This document shows, in pieces, positions 48,466-61,716 of a stretch of DNA of 64,000 bases. This DNA is from Vanilla planifolia (Eukaryota > Streptophyta > Magnoliopsida > Asparagales > Orchidaceae). The first letter of the stretch is position 1; every line of letters begins with the position of its first letter. The stretch spans positions 124,001 to 188,000 of the forward strand of contig JAIUJO010000447.1 in the NCBI GenBank assembly GCA_023846275.1. Reading direction: 5' to 3'. The translations under genes and the position numbers were made by a program. Below the pieces are notes generated by a model that ran no database searches, had not been told where the DNA came from, and worked only from the letters and a program-made list of their open reading frames with translations.

Positions 48466-51400
48466 TTTAATTGCATATTGCTCTTAGAGAAGAGACTAAC
48501 CATGTTTTTTCCACTTAATTAAACCTCATTAATAGTTTTTATGAATTACCAAAGTAAATAGGCATAAGTGAAAATAACTGACTATTTTAATATTAAATAA
48601 ATACTATATCTAAAATTAATTAAATTTAAATAATGTAATATAACCCAATCAATCATATATAAATGCACATGAGAGGAGAATCGTGTTAAATATTTATATA
48701 ACAAAAATGAAGCAAACATTTAGAAGAAATTTAATAAACTGTTTAGGAAATTTATATTTTATGATATTATGGAGAACATGTTAATATCCTATGTTATCAA
48801 ATCAAGTGCAAATAAAACTCACATAAAGCTTGGCAAAACCTAAGAAAAAATATTTAGAATTACACAAAAAAAGATTACTTAATTGCATAGATCTCAACTA
48901 GACGAGTCCAATGAGGTTTTTTTGGTCTTTATTAGACTTTATTTAAAATTACTCTACATTACCATTGGAAATAAGCATAAATATGAATAAATTATTATTT
49001 TATTTTTTAGTTAATACGTAATTAATATGAGATAAGAAAAATTCAAGCAATTTAGTATAATCAAACGAAACTGATAATATGATCACACTTTAGGAGAATT
49101 AAAGTTTCATGGCAACATATACAAATCAAAGCAAAGCATTTGAAGAATTGATCTAAATTATACTAGAAAGTGACATTCCATAACACTAAGGAAATATAGG
49201 GTAATATCCAAGATAGTTAAATTAATTATAAATAAAAATACCTTGTTGCAAAAGAAAAAAAATATTTACAAATAAAATAATAAATATTTAATTAGTTTGA
49301 ACTTGTTGAGACATCCAATGATTTTATTTCTTCTTTATCAAATCTCGTTTGGAATTATTGTGAATGTCAAAATTAAGAAATCCTAAACATTAAAAAAAGA
49401 TCATTATTTTAAAGTTTATTAAATTACAAAAAGCTCAAATGAGACAAATTGAAGCTATATAATATATCAAAATAAAAATGATGTTAAAGTAACTCGAGGC
49501 AAGAATAAGAGCTTCACAATTAAATAACCAAAATTAAAGCTAAACATTAGAAGAAATAAGATTAAGTTACTTAGGAAATTTACATTCCAAGATCCAAAGA
49601 AGCTTGAGTGTACCATGATCCATCAACAAATCAAATACAAATCAAAATACCACGTAAAGAGTGACAATTTATAGAAATGAAAATATCTAAACCTTTAAGT
49701 TTAAATATTTAATTGCATAAAGAATATCATGAGTGAAATGATATTTGTCTCACATCCACTAAACCACATTAAGTGTTATTACAAATTACAAAAGTAAACT
49801 TCTATAATTATTATTTATTATGTTAAAATTCTATATCTTAAAGCTAAATTAAAATAAGTTGAAACGATGCAATATAACCAAATCAAAAGAAGAATTAGAG
49901 TTTCTTAACAATATAACTAAGTCAAAGTGAAAATATGAAAAAAAGAGATAAATTATATGAGACAGCTGCTATCAAAGATGCTGAGTAGATTGAATTTAAA
50001 GTCCTTGACTGTAAAATGATGTGTGATTTGAAATGACTTGTAAAATAAGTGAAAATATAATAAAGGTAATCTAAAGATTAAAAAAAATGAAAGTTTAACT
50101 AAAAAGAGATTGATAAGTTGAATCAAATAACATCAATTTTAATGTTTAGCATAGTACATTAAAATTACTTTGACTTATGAAGTAATATAAAATAAGATTA
50201 AATGAAGATATTTTAAAAGCTGTAAAAAGCTTAAATGAAATAATATAGTTAAACTAATTCAAGGATAGAATTAAGCCTTAAAATTAATATAAGCAAATAA
50301 AAGAAAAAAATATTCGAAATGAGATAAATTTATGAGAAGGTTACATTAAAAAATATGAAAGAGGTAGAGTATAACTTCCTCAATAGTGAAAACAAGTATG
50401 AATTTAATACCTTGATAAATTGGACAAAATCTTAAAAAAAATATTTAAAAATATATAAATAACATTTAGTCAGATTGAGCTCAACAAGATGAGTCCAGTG
50501 ATGTTTGCTTTATCACAATTGGAGCTCCTTTAGAACTATTACAAAATTACAAAATTAAACGAGCATTAATAATAAGAAATTATTATTTTGTAACTAAGAA
50601 AATAACTAATAAATTTAAAATGAGATAAAATTAAATGATGCAATATAACATGAGCAAAGTAATGTGAAGATCACATGAGAAGAGTTCTAGAGTAACATAA
50701 GAATATATCCAAATCAAAAGAGAAAAACTTTAGAAAGTGAGATAAATTATACGAGAAAGTTTCATTTTACGATACTAAGGAGAATGAGAGTGTCATTAAT
50801 AATCCTTAATTAGGGCACAAATTGATATTTATCATTAGGTGTTTAAAAACATAAAAAAATAATATTTAAAAATATAAACATTGAATAAATTATTAGATAA
50901 AATTCATTATGATTCAAAGGGCAATATATTTTGTGTAAGGTAGTAATATAGTAAAATTAATGCAAAAAATTTGATAAAGTGACATAAATTATAGGGTATT
51001 TTAAATTCCAAAACATCGAAGAAATCAAGAGTAACTTTCTCGATCATCATACTACGTTTTTATAAAAATATTTTAAAAGTGCACCAAGATAATGGAAAAT
51101 AAAACAATTAAAATAATAATAAAATAAATATTTAGTTAAATAGAGCTCATTAGGATGAGTTTGACAACATCTTTTTTGTCTTTATCAGACTAGATTTTGA
51201 ATTAATAGAATTACAAGAGTAAAAAAGGCATAAAAAAATAATTATTATCTTAATATTAAGTAATCTTATTCTAAAACAAAAATTAGTTAAATTAAAGCAG
51301 CATAATATAACTACAACAATGTAAAGGCAGCACCATTAGAGTTTTGGAGTGGCATAGTAACATAACTAACTAAAAGGCAAAAATTTAATAAGGAAAATTA

Positions 51401-52925
51401 AAAGAGAAGTCACAATCCAAGATACCAAAAAGGTTTATGATAACATCTTTGATCACCAAAATAGCTGCAAATCAAATTTTTTTTAAAACATGTCAAAATG
51501 ATTGAAAATTAAAAACAAATATTTAATTAGATAAAGCTCATTGAGATGAGACCAACGCCATTTGTTACATCTTAATCGGACCTCATTTAAAGTTAATAAA
51601 AACTACAAATGCAAATAAACACTAATAATAATAATTTATCATTTAAATACAAAGTAAATATATATAACAACATAAATGAAATAACTTTAATTAATATAAA
51701 ATAACCTTTTAAATCAACACATTAGAAAGGTCACTCAAGAGTAGATTTAGAATTACATAATAATGTAACAAGAGCATATATTTTAGAAAAAGTTGCATTT
51801 TAAGGTACAAAATAGATTGGACATGTCATACTTTATTGTAATATCATGTTTGTATCAAACTAGTTTATGAATAATACCAATAAAACAAAAATAATAATAT
51901 TTAAAAGTATAAAAATAATTATTTCATTAAATAGAGCATGTTGAGATGAGTGTAAAAGAATTTGTTATATCTTCACCTAATTATACTTTGTATTGCTACA
52001 AATTACCAAAGAAACAAAGGATAAAAAATATATAATTAATAAATTAATATTTAGCAAACTAATATTAAAACTAAAATGAGATAAATTGAAGCAAAGTAAA
52101 TAATTAACTAAAAGCAATATGAAGTCATAAGATAGGTAATTTGGTCCTCAATAATAATATAACAAAATAAATGGAAAAAGTTTAAATGCGTATGATATAT
52201 TATATGACAAAGTTGCATTCCAAGATACAAAAGAGATTTAGGTAACATCTTTCATCATGAAAATAGACATGAATCAAAATTTATTATAAAATATACAAAA
52301 ATCATTGAAATTAAAAAATTATTATTTAATTGGGTAGATCTCATATATATTAGACTAACTATATTTATTTCATCTCCATAAAAAAAGTTTAGAATTCATA
52401 AGAATTACAAATAAAAATAAACTTAAATCATAACTTATTATTTCAATATTAATAAATACATATTAAAGTAGAAATGAAATAAGTTGAGTCAATATAAAAT
52501 AATTGAATCAAAATAATAAAAAGTTCACACAAAATGGGATTTAGAGTTGTACAACGACGTAAGCATGTCAAAGCCAAACTTTTGAAGAAATGACACAAAT
52601 CTAACAAAAAGATAAATTCCATGGAACTTAAGAGATGGTGTGTAGCATCTTTAATCATGATATTACTTTTTTATCAATATATTTCCTAAATTGTACCAAA
52701 AAGAGAAAATAACTTTTTGAAAATATTAAAAAAATATTTTGTTTGAAGAACTCATTCAAACTATGTCAATGATGTTTGTATCATCCATATTACATTGTTT
52801 GGTTGTAGTGTAAATTATCAAAGTAAATAAATATAAAAAAATATTATTTCAAAATTATGTAGATATATATTAAAGAAGGAATGAGATAAATTGAAGTAAT
52901 GTAATGTAGCCAAAGTCAATATATA
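48466..52925. repeat. Satellite array, about 12 units of about 400 bp
   Basis: Successive unit starts carry a variant of ATTTAATTGGATAGAGCTCATTGAGATGAG. I place them near 48466, 48878, 49287, 49709, 50097 (weak), 50466, 50888, 51131, 51522, 51921, 52325 and 52738. Spacings are mostly 390-422 bp; one unit (50888-51131) is only about 243 bp. Inside each unit come, in order, AATAAGCATAAAT, ATTATTATTTTAATATTAAG, ATGAGATAAATTGAAGC, CAATATAACC, AGAATTAGAGTTTC, TCAAAGCGAAACATTTGAAG, GATAAATTATATGAGAAAG, TTCCAAGATAC and a CATCTTTGATCATCA-like block. Units are diverged, with many indels. No coding content. The same unit occurs at 1-735. Confidence 0.85.
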
Positions 52926-53600
52926 AATTCATCATTATGAACTATATCTTATGGATTTTTTTCGATGTAACAAATTTGTGTGCATTAAATTTACTAACAT
53001 TATTAAAGTCTAGTCAAGCATTAAGAGAAAGCTTTCTATTATAAAAAATGTTTGCAAGATATTTGTGCCAAAAGTAATATGATCCTTTGGTCACTACTAT
53101 TAAGCTACAATTGATTTATCTGCCCTTTGACTTGGTGAACCCATGGATATGCATCTAATAAATGAAATGATGCTTGTGAGGAAACAAATAGAAGAGTTCT
53201 TTATAAATATGGAAAAAAAGGAAAAGAAGGAAGCATAAAAATATTAGATTTGTATTCCACTCATAAGTTGGCATTAACCTATAAAGGTTGTCTTCATTAT
53301 TTGAAAAATGTGTTACAAGTAAAAGATTCAATATAGGCAAGAAACTAGAATGGGAGATGAAAAAAAAATGATGCACGTGTGTTACAAGGATGCAAAATGC
53401 ATGTATCAAATCATTTTTGTTTCGTTATGTATAAAGTAATAGTTGAAATTTTAAGAATTTAGAAGATAAAGTAGAATCCTATGGAGATTGCATGGAATCA
53501 CTATAATTAATCCTCATTAAAAGCTAGAAGAGACAAAAGAAATCCTTATTTGACTTAGTGTTGTAATGATAATGAGGTATATGTTTCCTCTGATCTTTGT
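52926..53600. other. Unassigned sequence between satellite and copia C
   Basis: The expected gag N-terminus and 5' LTR of the downstream copia remnant should lie here, but I cannot read them. No primer-binding site was found. Confidence 0.35.
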
Positions 53601-53739
53601 TATGAGAAGACTTACATAGAAATTTGTCATAAATATAGAAACATTGCCTCTTGTGCAATATGTTGAAAGAAAAAAAAACAAACTATTTATGATTATGTGA
53701 ACCTTTAAATCATATTACTATTAACTATTTAATTGAAGA

Positions 53740-54110
53740 AAAAAATTACTAGGGTAGAGTTAGCTAATTTGATAATTCAAAAACTATGCTAGCTCACTAA
53801 TTGGACGAGTTTAAAAAAAATCATGCACATTGCCACTTTTTATTCCAATGATATTGTGATGAATTCATGCTTTATTTATTATGCTACCCATTTAAAATGT
53901 AACAATATTTTCCAACATGGACACATTACATCTTGTTGTAAGATTAAAAATAATATTCACTCTAAGTTTGCAAGGCATATTTGGGTAAAAAGAGATAGTT
54001 TAAATAATATTAATGTTAGGATAACTCGATCTAAGAGGATTCGAGCCCTTAAATCTAACAAGCGGTTTACTTTTGCATACTTGACTTCCATCCATGACTA
54101 GTAAAGATTT
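53740..54110 (+). pseudogene. Ty1/copia gag C-terminus with degraded zinc knuckle (copy C)
   Basis: The plus strand reads RVELANLIIQKLC near 53756-53795 (linker), then an open stretch from 53823 containing CNNIFQHGHITSCCKIKNN and KFARHIWVKRDSL. This resembles the copia knuckle C..C...GH....C followed by the KK.WV.K link to protease. Cysteines are rearranged. It precedes protease-like and integrase sequence in the expected order. Confidence 0.55.
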
Positions 54111-54148
54111 ACTAAATTTTGATAGCTCTTAATCAAGGAACATGATTA

Positions 54149-54480
54149 GTGACTCTTTACTATTCATCTTCTTTATGTAATATGATGGTGTCCAAGTTGA
54201 ACTTGGAGAAAACTCTAAGTCAATGGTCATGTGAACTAAAGCATTTTGTAACACACACAAATATCAAAAACATACTATTTGTGCAAGGTTTTAAATACAA
54301 TCTTCATAGCATTAGACAATTATGTGACTATTTGTTTTTGGTTTTGTTAAAAATTATAGAAATTATTTTAAGTAGAAATAATAAACCATTCAATGTATCA
54401 CTCAAAAATAAGTGTAATTATGTAATACATTCCAAGATTGTTAGAACAAGTGGATTAAAACAATACACATCATGAGTGAA
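54149..54480 (+). pseudogene. Ty1/copia protease tail, broken (copy C)
   Basis: An open stretch of 108 codons contains HTNIKNILFVQGFKYNLHSI followed by RQLCDYLF. This matches the copia end-of-protease block I.NVLFVEGLKHNLLSISQLCDKG. The active-site DSG upstream is not seen in frame. RTSGLKQYT and an LWH-like position follow, leading into the GAG-pre-integrase domain. Confidence 0.75.
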
Positions 54481-55210
54481 TGGAGTTGATTTGTGCCATA
54501 GCAGGTTACGTTTTCTTCATTTGTCAACACTTAAGAAGACCTAAAAGTATTAGTTTGTTAGGGGTCTACCTAATCTTTATTATAATAATAATTCTATGAG
54601 CATGCAATGCTAATTTAAAAAACAACACAGCCTCAATTGAATCATAATGCAATTGATTACAAGAGGACAATTAGACTTGATACACTTAGAAATATTTGGC
54701 AACCCATTCATCTACATATTCTTGGATGAGGGAAGTATTATTTTGTGATAATTCATAACTATTCATGAAATACCTTTTAAGTAGTTCATTAATAAAATAA
54801 GTGGCATTTGAATAATTTACACATTTAGTCAATAGATCACAAATGAACCTTAATTTATCCATAGGATATATTAGAAGTGCCCAAAGAAGAGAATCTAATA
54901 ACATTATTTTAGGAATATCGTAATCATAAGAATATCATAAACTTTCTCATAATCCAGAAAACCTCAAAATAATGATGTAGGTTAGAGATGAAAACAAACT
55001 TTACTAGAAAGGACTAGGCATATGTTTAGTGAGCACAATGTACCAAAGAGTTTTCCTACTAATGTAATTAATATCTTGTTATGCATGTAATAGAGTTCTT
55101 ATAAGGGTTTACTTTTGCTTGCTCCTTATGAATTATTATATGATAAACAAATAAAAATATCTCACATGTGTTTTCCTTGAATACTTTTTTTATTAATACA
55201 AATAAAAATT
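54481..55210 (+). pseudogene. Ty1/copia GAG-pre-integrase and integrase, broken (copy C)
   Basis: Plus-strand pieces in order: a CHSRLR-like GAG-pre-integrase block near 54495, LGVYLIFI for LVRGLPNL near 54560, RGQLDLIHLEIFGNPFIY near 54660-54712, and KYYFVIIHNYS near 54733-54765 (for YGFVIVDDYSRYTW). Then come DRLQNELNLSIGYI-like residues, EEFDNIIFREYRNHK near 54885-54930 (for GGEF....F..YC...GI), and FSHNPENLKIMM for the TPQQNG block. Near 55160-55230 the C-terminal HPVLDDGLFLRCYMNS corresponds to the GIFLGYS motif. It matches copy B at 22.4-23.06 kb. Confidence 0.82.
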
Positions 55211-55299
55211 ATATAATCTTCATCCTGTACTTGATGATGGACTTTTCTTAAGATGCTACATGAATAGCAAGTCATATATACTACTAAACAATAGAAGTC

Positions 55300-56115
55300 A
55301 AGTTATAAACAAAACTGTTCATGTGAGATTTTGTAAGTCTCCCTATGGTTGATATAGTAGTTAATGACTATTTGATCAAATTGTGAAGCTTGAAGAATTA
55401 AGCATTGATGATGAACCATTAGATAACGAAATTAAAGGGAAAGTTAGAAATGAACATGATAAGGAAAATAAAAGAGAATAATTTGGCAATTGATGCGGAG
55501 ATGTATAAAGAGATTATTATTTAATTATTTTACCTTAAATATAGTATGCCTAGATTTGTGTTTTTTGGGAATTCTATATCAAATGTTAGGCCAATCTAGA
55601 GGAATCCCATATTCAAGCTATGAAGAAAACTATTAAATATCATATTGCTATACTAGATGTGAAATAGGTTTTCATTTAGTTACCAATAGAGATGTTCATG
55701 TTCTTCAAGTAGCACAAAAAAGAAGAATACATCTATTACATTTTTGTTTCATGGTAGTCAATCATTTCATGGCTTGAATAAGAAAAATCATGTTTTTTTT
55801 TGCAATAGAATCTAAAAATATAGTCGGTAGTAGTGGGACTCAAGTTATATATATTTGGTAACAACTTTGAGAAAATTGCTATCCCATCACCAATCTAGCA
55901 ATCCATTGTGACATTGTAGTGTTACATGCCTCTAAAAGGATCTAGTTCAACATTCCTATCTAAAGAACATTAATAATAAGAACCACATCAACAAAGATTT
56001 ACTAGAAAAGAGGGATAATGCTCTAGGTTTTTTTCACTTAAAGCACAATTAGTGGAAATCTTTGCAAAACCCTTACCATCAACAACTTCACTAGAATTTG
56101 GCTAACCTTTGGAAT
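55300..56115 (+). pseudogene. Ty1/copia RT tail and RNase H, broken (copy C)
   Basis: NKTVHVRFCKSPYG near 55305 is the link to RT. Only the RT tail follows: MYKEIIIQLFYLKYS near 55502-55546 and MKKTIKYHIAI near 55620. RNase H comes next: VGSSGTQVIYIWQQL-like residues near 55825-55870, an NPLHCDIVVL stretch near 55900 (for IHCDNTSAI), RTTSTKIYLKR near 55980, and EIFAKPLPSTTSLEF near 56059-56100 (for DIFTKPL....F). The catalytic RT core is missing, exactly as in copy B. Stops and frameshifts are frequent. Confidence 0.8.
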
Positions 56116-56337
56116 TTACTACCATGTTGAGTGATTGAAAAAGAGGGAGAAGAATAATGTTTGAATTGAAAGGGACTTAAGCTCTCATATAAGGGGAGTT
56201 TTCCAACATTACTTTATGCTAAATTTTATTTAATATTTTATTATATTAATGAAGCTTATCTTTTTAATTATTTGCATAATTTTATGTGTTGAACATTGGC
56301 ATACTTTTCAGTTTAGCAAAATTTATGCAATCATCAT

Positions 56338-56349
56338 CTTGGGGAGATT
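56338..56349 (+). other. Polypurine tract and candidate 3' LTR start (copy C)
   Basis: TTGGGGAGATTGATAT: a GGGGAGA tract runs into TTGAT, the usual copia internal-to-LTR junction. LTR would begin with the TG at 56349. Partner at 24163-24173. Confidence 0.55.
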
Positions 56350-59300
56350 GATATATGTCTTGCACAGTTTGAGGAGAACAAAGGCAAGAGAATTATCTGC
56401 TAATCATTTGCAAAAGTTGTAGTCAACATAGAATTAATGCTTAATGATTGAAAGAGAAATAGAAAAATCACATTTTATGGAAGTGAAGTTTTAGGTGGCA
56501 TTGTTCAAGAACATGGCATAGCTTTCAAACCATGTCACCAGTAGATTTGGCTTTTGGTCTAGTGGTTGGCCTTACAAAGCTCATCATCTATTACTTAATG
56601 TGGTTGGAATATTAAACCTTTACTTATTACTTTATAGCATAATGTGTCATATTATTTTAGCTCAACCATACCATCTTTTTAATCTTCCCTCTAATGTGTC
56701 AAAGTGGAGAATAATACAAATTACTAATGTTAATTTGATTTCGATATAGTCAAACAAATCTTAAGACTAAAACTAAACTTTTGTGCCTTAAAATAAACTA
56801 GTTGAAAGAACATAATTGCAACCTATTTTTTAATTTTAAAAAATTACATCCCTCATTACTGTAGTATAGCCTGTATTCCATTTTTATGCCCCAAGTGAAG
56901 CATAGATAGTATTGTATTTTGTATAGGTACTATGGTCTCATCATATGGGTATGAACACCATTCTCAATTAAATAAACCAATTATGACATTATCATACATC
57001 GTGATACTAGATGTTAGATATGGATGAGACAACTTATTATTATTTGTATTAAAGCTTCTCATGCTTCATACAATATGAAGGATTATGATGTGCATTCTTG
57101 CAAGGAAGACTTCATATGACTTTGGATAAGATTAAGATAGTTGAATCGTACATAAATGATGTGATATAATATATGTATGATTAACACAAAAATAAAACTA
57201 TGATGAACTAATCATAACTTTGCATGACAATGACTTACACATCATATACATATGCAATAAATTATCCTGTAGATAATTCAATGCTCAAAAGTACATTCCA
57301 TTATATTGAAAAATTCTTACTATAATAGCTGTAGAAAGTACAAACTAACCCAAGGGTCGTAGAAGATTGTGCAAATTTTCATTTTTCATTGACTATCATT
57401 TTTTACATGGGTTTGATCATTAATAACCTTCTACATAAGTGTCTTAAAGAGTTCATATTTCTATGATTATCATGTCTATAAATCATAATGTCTTCAAATT
57501 GAGAAATGTTTCAATAATGTTTTCATACATTTATTATCCTTTACAATATTCAATATTATACTTGTAGGATATATTTTGCATAACTCAAATACATGTGTAG
57601 TTTATGAAGTTAATTTTATGATTCATTTTATTCACTTATCACTAGCTTATGAATTTTAATCATAAAACCATGAACTTAACATGACACCACTGATAGCTCG
57701 GTAATCACCTTATAAAAAAATTACGCCATTATAGCCTGTAAAATTTGATTTAATTAGCAAAGAAATATAAATAACATGATTATCAATTGAAAATAGGCTA
57801 ACATTTTCATTTTCTTATCATTAAATGGAAAAACAAAATGCTAGTTTTTGTAATTAAATTTTCTAGGATTTCTTCTCCAGCTAATTCTTTATGATCATAA
57901 TTCTGATCATTTAATTGTAATATTCATATTTCAAAAGGGTTGGTAAGATCATAACTCAACTTTTTAAAGATTTGTTATACGTATAGCATTTGTACTTAAT
58001 AAATTTTGAAAGTGAGTACAATAAACTTATCTCGTTTCTTTTGTATTAACTCATTGAGTTTGTTATGAGACTTTTTCTAGCAAGCCATTGTGCCCCATGT
58101 TGATCTTCTTGTTATAATATGGTCTCATAGTATTGGTTTGAAAACCATTATTTGTTAAATAGACAAGTCATAGATTTAACATACATCTTGATACTCAATG
58201 TTAGCCATGTATAAGTCAATGTGTTTTGTATTAAACCATTTAATTTACCATATTAGTTTGGTGGAATCTTTTATACATTCTTGCAAAGAAGTCTTAAAGT
58301 GATGGGATAAAATTGATTCATAGTAGAACCACAGATAAATTTTGCAATAGCATATGTGTAAAATTAACACAAGCATAGAACTATAAGAAATTGGCATAAT
58401 TCCAATATCAATGATTTTCAAATCATGCATATATATGTAATAAATTTATCCTAAAGATCATAAGCCATTGCTAGAAAAGCACGTACCATCATATTGGCAC
58501 AATCAAACTATCGTAGTTTTAAAAAGTGCATAAAATCCCGATAGCCTTTTACGTTTTTGCAATATTACATTATACATAAATAACCAAATTTAAGAATATG
58601 TGCAATCTTTAAATAAATTGTATATATGTGAGTCTTAAAGGGATTATACTTGCACAGTTATCATGATGGTACATGATGCTACTTTGAAAACATTAGAGTT
58701 CTTTTAACAAAGCGTGATGTGTGTTCATCATACTTTACAATATCTTATATTATATTTGTGTGATATACTTTACATAACAAAAATAAATGGTAATATAGGC
58801 ACTTACCACCACTTTGTGAATTTTTAATCATAATAGCATGAACACAACATGACACTACTAACAACTTGTTGCTCACTTTGTGAAAATTTTTAAACAATGA
58901 TAATTCTAAAATAAGGTATAATTAATTAATAAATATAAAAAACATGCCTTTCAATTGAGAATAAGCTAATATCTTCATTTTCTTATCACTAAAAGTGACA
59001 ATAAGGGTGCTTTTTGCAACAACTTTGCAAATAAGTAGGATTTTTTTCTCCAAGTAATTCTTTCTAATCTAAACTTTATTTTGATCATTTCAAACCTTCA
59101 TATTTCATCTTGGATTATGATATCTTTACTCTCCATTAAAAGCTTTTCTATATGATCTTTGTAATGTATAGCATATGTGCTTCATAAATCTTGATAAGTG
59201 TTGAAACAAAATTATTAATTGCCTTTGTATTAACTCATTTGTGTTCTGCGTGAGGCTTCTCTATGCATGCCACTATTCCCCACGTGGATCTTCTTGCTAC

Positions 59301-59760
59301 ACAAAGATTTTATCCAATTCTTTCACCATCCACAAAAGAAACCAATTCTAAATATCCTACAATCTACTAACAAATCAAATTATTCATGCTAGAATACTAA
59401 CATAATAATATTAGTCAATTACTTCTAGAACAATAATCTTGGATATAAAAATTATGACTATCAAATTATGAAATGAAATTACAACTCAAGTTTAACTTGA
59501 AGTGAACATAAAATTCAATTTTGAAAGACCAACATAACAAATTGTTATATCATAAAAACCATAAAAGAGTACAACTTATAATCAAGAATAGAAATAATAA
59601 CTCAACTATTAATATTTATAAAAGCAAAACAAAAATCGTCCAATTAATGCACTAACTCTGATGATTTGAAGTCTTGGTCTGAAATAACTGCTAACTTACT
59701 AAACCTTAAAAAATATAAGGTGACAGTGAGCAATCGAGCACAACTACGAAACCTTAACTC
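56350..59760 (+). repeat. Post-copia region with a tandemly doubled unit of about 1.2 kb (copy C)
   Basis: It matches 24174-27600. Two diverged copies of one unit are visible, about 56900-58120 and 58120-59290. Anchors are GTATGAACACCATTCTC (56948) with GTTTGAAAACCATTATT (58135), GCATGACAATGACTTACACATC (57222, partly) with TTTCAAATCATGCATATATATG (58417), and CATGACACCACTGATAGC (57681) with CATGACACTACTAACAAC (58849). Spacing is 1.17-1.19 kb. No coding content. Confidence 0.72.
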
Positions 59761-59799
59761 ATACTTTTAAACTAACATGTAGCAATAAAGGTATATATC

Positions 59800-59822
59800 T
59801 ACACACACACACGCACGCACGC
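59800..59822. repeat. (AC)n / (ACGC)n microsatellite
   Basis: An ACACACACAC tract passes into ACGCACGCACGC. It sits in the stretch between the doubled unit and the LINE ORF1 fragment. Confidence 0.9.
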
Positions 59823-60039
59823 AAATTTATAGTAAGAAAATACAATACAAAATATTATTTGGTGTACCTCTATCTATTAGGCCAAGTTGATATAAGAGTT
59901 TATGGTGCTAATTAATTTAACATTACTTTAATGGGAAATTAACAATATTTAATGAGTTACAGACAGTGGGTTTTCGATAACAAGTGATTGGTAAATAGGT
60001 CTATGTTTTGATTGAGTTTTAATTAGTGGTATAAATTAT

Positions 60040-60850
60040 AGATTGAGCTTAGAATTAATGGTATGGCCTTAACCTACTTTACATTCTTAATTTAACATCT
60101 ATGCTACTCAAATAAATTACTTGTCTAAGTTGAACTTTCCTCCCTTAACCTCTTCTTTGCAAGCTATTCGGCAAACATAACAATCTAACCCCAATTTAAA
60201 TCAAATATAAAACTACATTCAATGAGGAACAAGACATTATCTCTGAAGAGGAGGAAATTGGAAAAAGAGCTACTAATTTAGGATGACATTCATTGAGAAA
60301 TTCCCAAATGGCTTTTTGAGCATTGAAATAATAAGTAACACTTTTAGCAAAATTGTTCTTTTAAGTGAAGTTAAAGTTTGATTGTTATATAACAAACATT
60401 TCTTGATTATCTTTGACAAAGAGGAGGATTTTCTATTTTGTTGGCCTCATAAGTCGTGTAATGTGGAAGAAATTCAAATGAGAATGTTCATGATAGTTCC
60501 AAATTTTTATCTCAATATTGACGTTTCCATTGATCCAAAAGGAGTCTCATTTGATCACTTACCTATTCAATTGCTCAACAAGGTGACTCTATACTCTATA
60601 ACTATGGAAATAAGAAACCTACTTAAGTTGGATGCTACAACTCTAATTCAAACCCATCCAAATGGTTGCTAGAGTTTATATTAAAGTAGATTTAGTAAAC
60701 GACTATAAAAAATGGATCATAATTATTTAAAAAGGAGGTAGTTTAAATGGATTCTAGCAAAAGATATAGTATCGCAATCAATCTAACAACCACTCAGAAT
60801 GTTGCAAGCATGGTCACTCTTCTATTGGATATAGAGATAACATAAGGAAC
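60040..60850 (+). pseudogene. LINE ORF1, DUF4283 domain and zinc knuckle, broken
   Basis: The clearest part is an open stretch at 60382-60672. IIFDKEEDFLFCW-like residues stand for I.F.NEEDF..VW, EEIQMRMFMIVPNF for FQMRVFKWTP.F, and then SFDHLPIQLLNKVTLYSI and NLLKLDATTL follow (for V.LPGLP...L....L..I....G..LK.DA.T). RVYIKVDLVNDY near 60669-60704, after one stop, matches the domain end (RVCVEIDL). ECCKHGHSSIGYRD near 60797-60838 resembles the CCHC knuckle that follows DUF4283 in plant LINE ORF1. In its family this is an RNA-binding protein. No ORF2 follows; a copia LTR starts 0.9 kb further on. Confidence 0.75.
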
Positions 60851-61716
60851 TTATACACAAGAGGCCTCATGTTTTCAATGTGACCTCCAATTAACTAGAA
60901 TGGAGGGAAGAATAATAAAGAGAACCTGAGTAGGATACGATGCGTCCGTTAAAAAAACTAATTAGCTCTCCTTATTATACAATGTTAATAATGACAATTC
61001 CTATTGCCTAAGTCCTAATTTGGCTAACAACTTCAATATTCTTGATGTGTCAAATGAAGCATCAAACAATAGGATGAACATAGATAATGATAAACTTAAT
61101 TTGATAAAAAATGAGAGAAAACACAAGATATGAAATGATTGTTGCATTTAAGAAAGGCTCCAAGAACGAAAAATAGCAATCCTACACACCTTACTTGGCA
61201 ACATTTTACTAATGTCATCAAATAATCCTTAACCTTAAAAATAAAATTAAAATAAACAATGACTTGCACAAGAGGGAAATAAATTCTTGGTCAATACTAC
61301 TTGATCAAAAATGATTTTACCCCAATCATACTAGAGATCCAAAAGAAGCATAAAGAGTGGTTTTGATAATTATACATGTTTGAATGGGAAACATACAAAC
61401 TAAAAAATCTTAACATTTTTATATCAAACAAGCATAATTGTTTAATACCTTAGTTTGGAACATAAAAGTGTTCATGAAAATGAGATCAATCTCTCACCTC
61501 AAGAATTTAATTATTTCTCTTACTAGAAAATACATTATAGGAATTAAAGTTGCCCCACCTATCCATGTCCTTTGTATTCAAACATTTTGTTGGAAATTCT
61601 TCCTTTAAGATATAGGTTTTTTAGAAAGGAAGCATTAATTGTCAAAGATTATATGACGATGAACAATTCATTCATCAACTCAATGGCAAGTTTAGCTACC
61701 ATCTATTCATGTACTA
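60851..61716. other. Unassigned sequence before the copia LTR
   Basis: No feature supported. It could be decayed LINE ORF1 3' sequence. An open stretch that starts at 61572 runs into the LTR and is not a gene. Confidence 0.35.

Noticed and set aside
48466-52925. CRISPR-like or prokaryotic repeat array
   Set aside because: Units are about 400 bp, diverged and lack spacers; the setting is plant nuclear DNA with retrotransposons.
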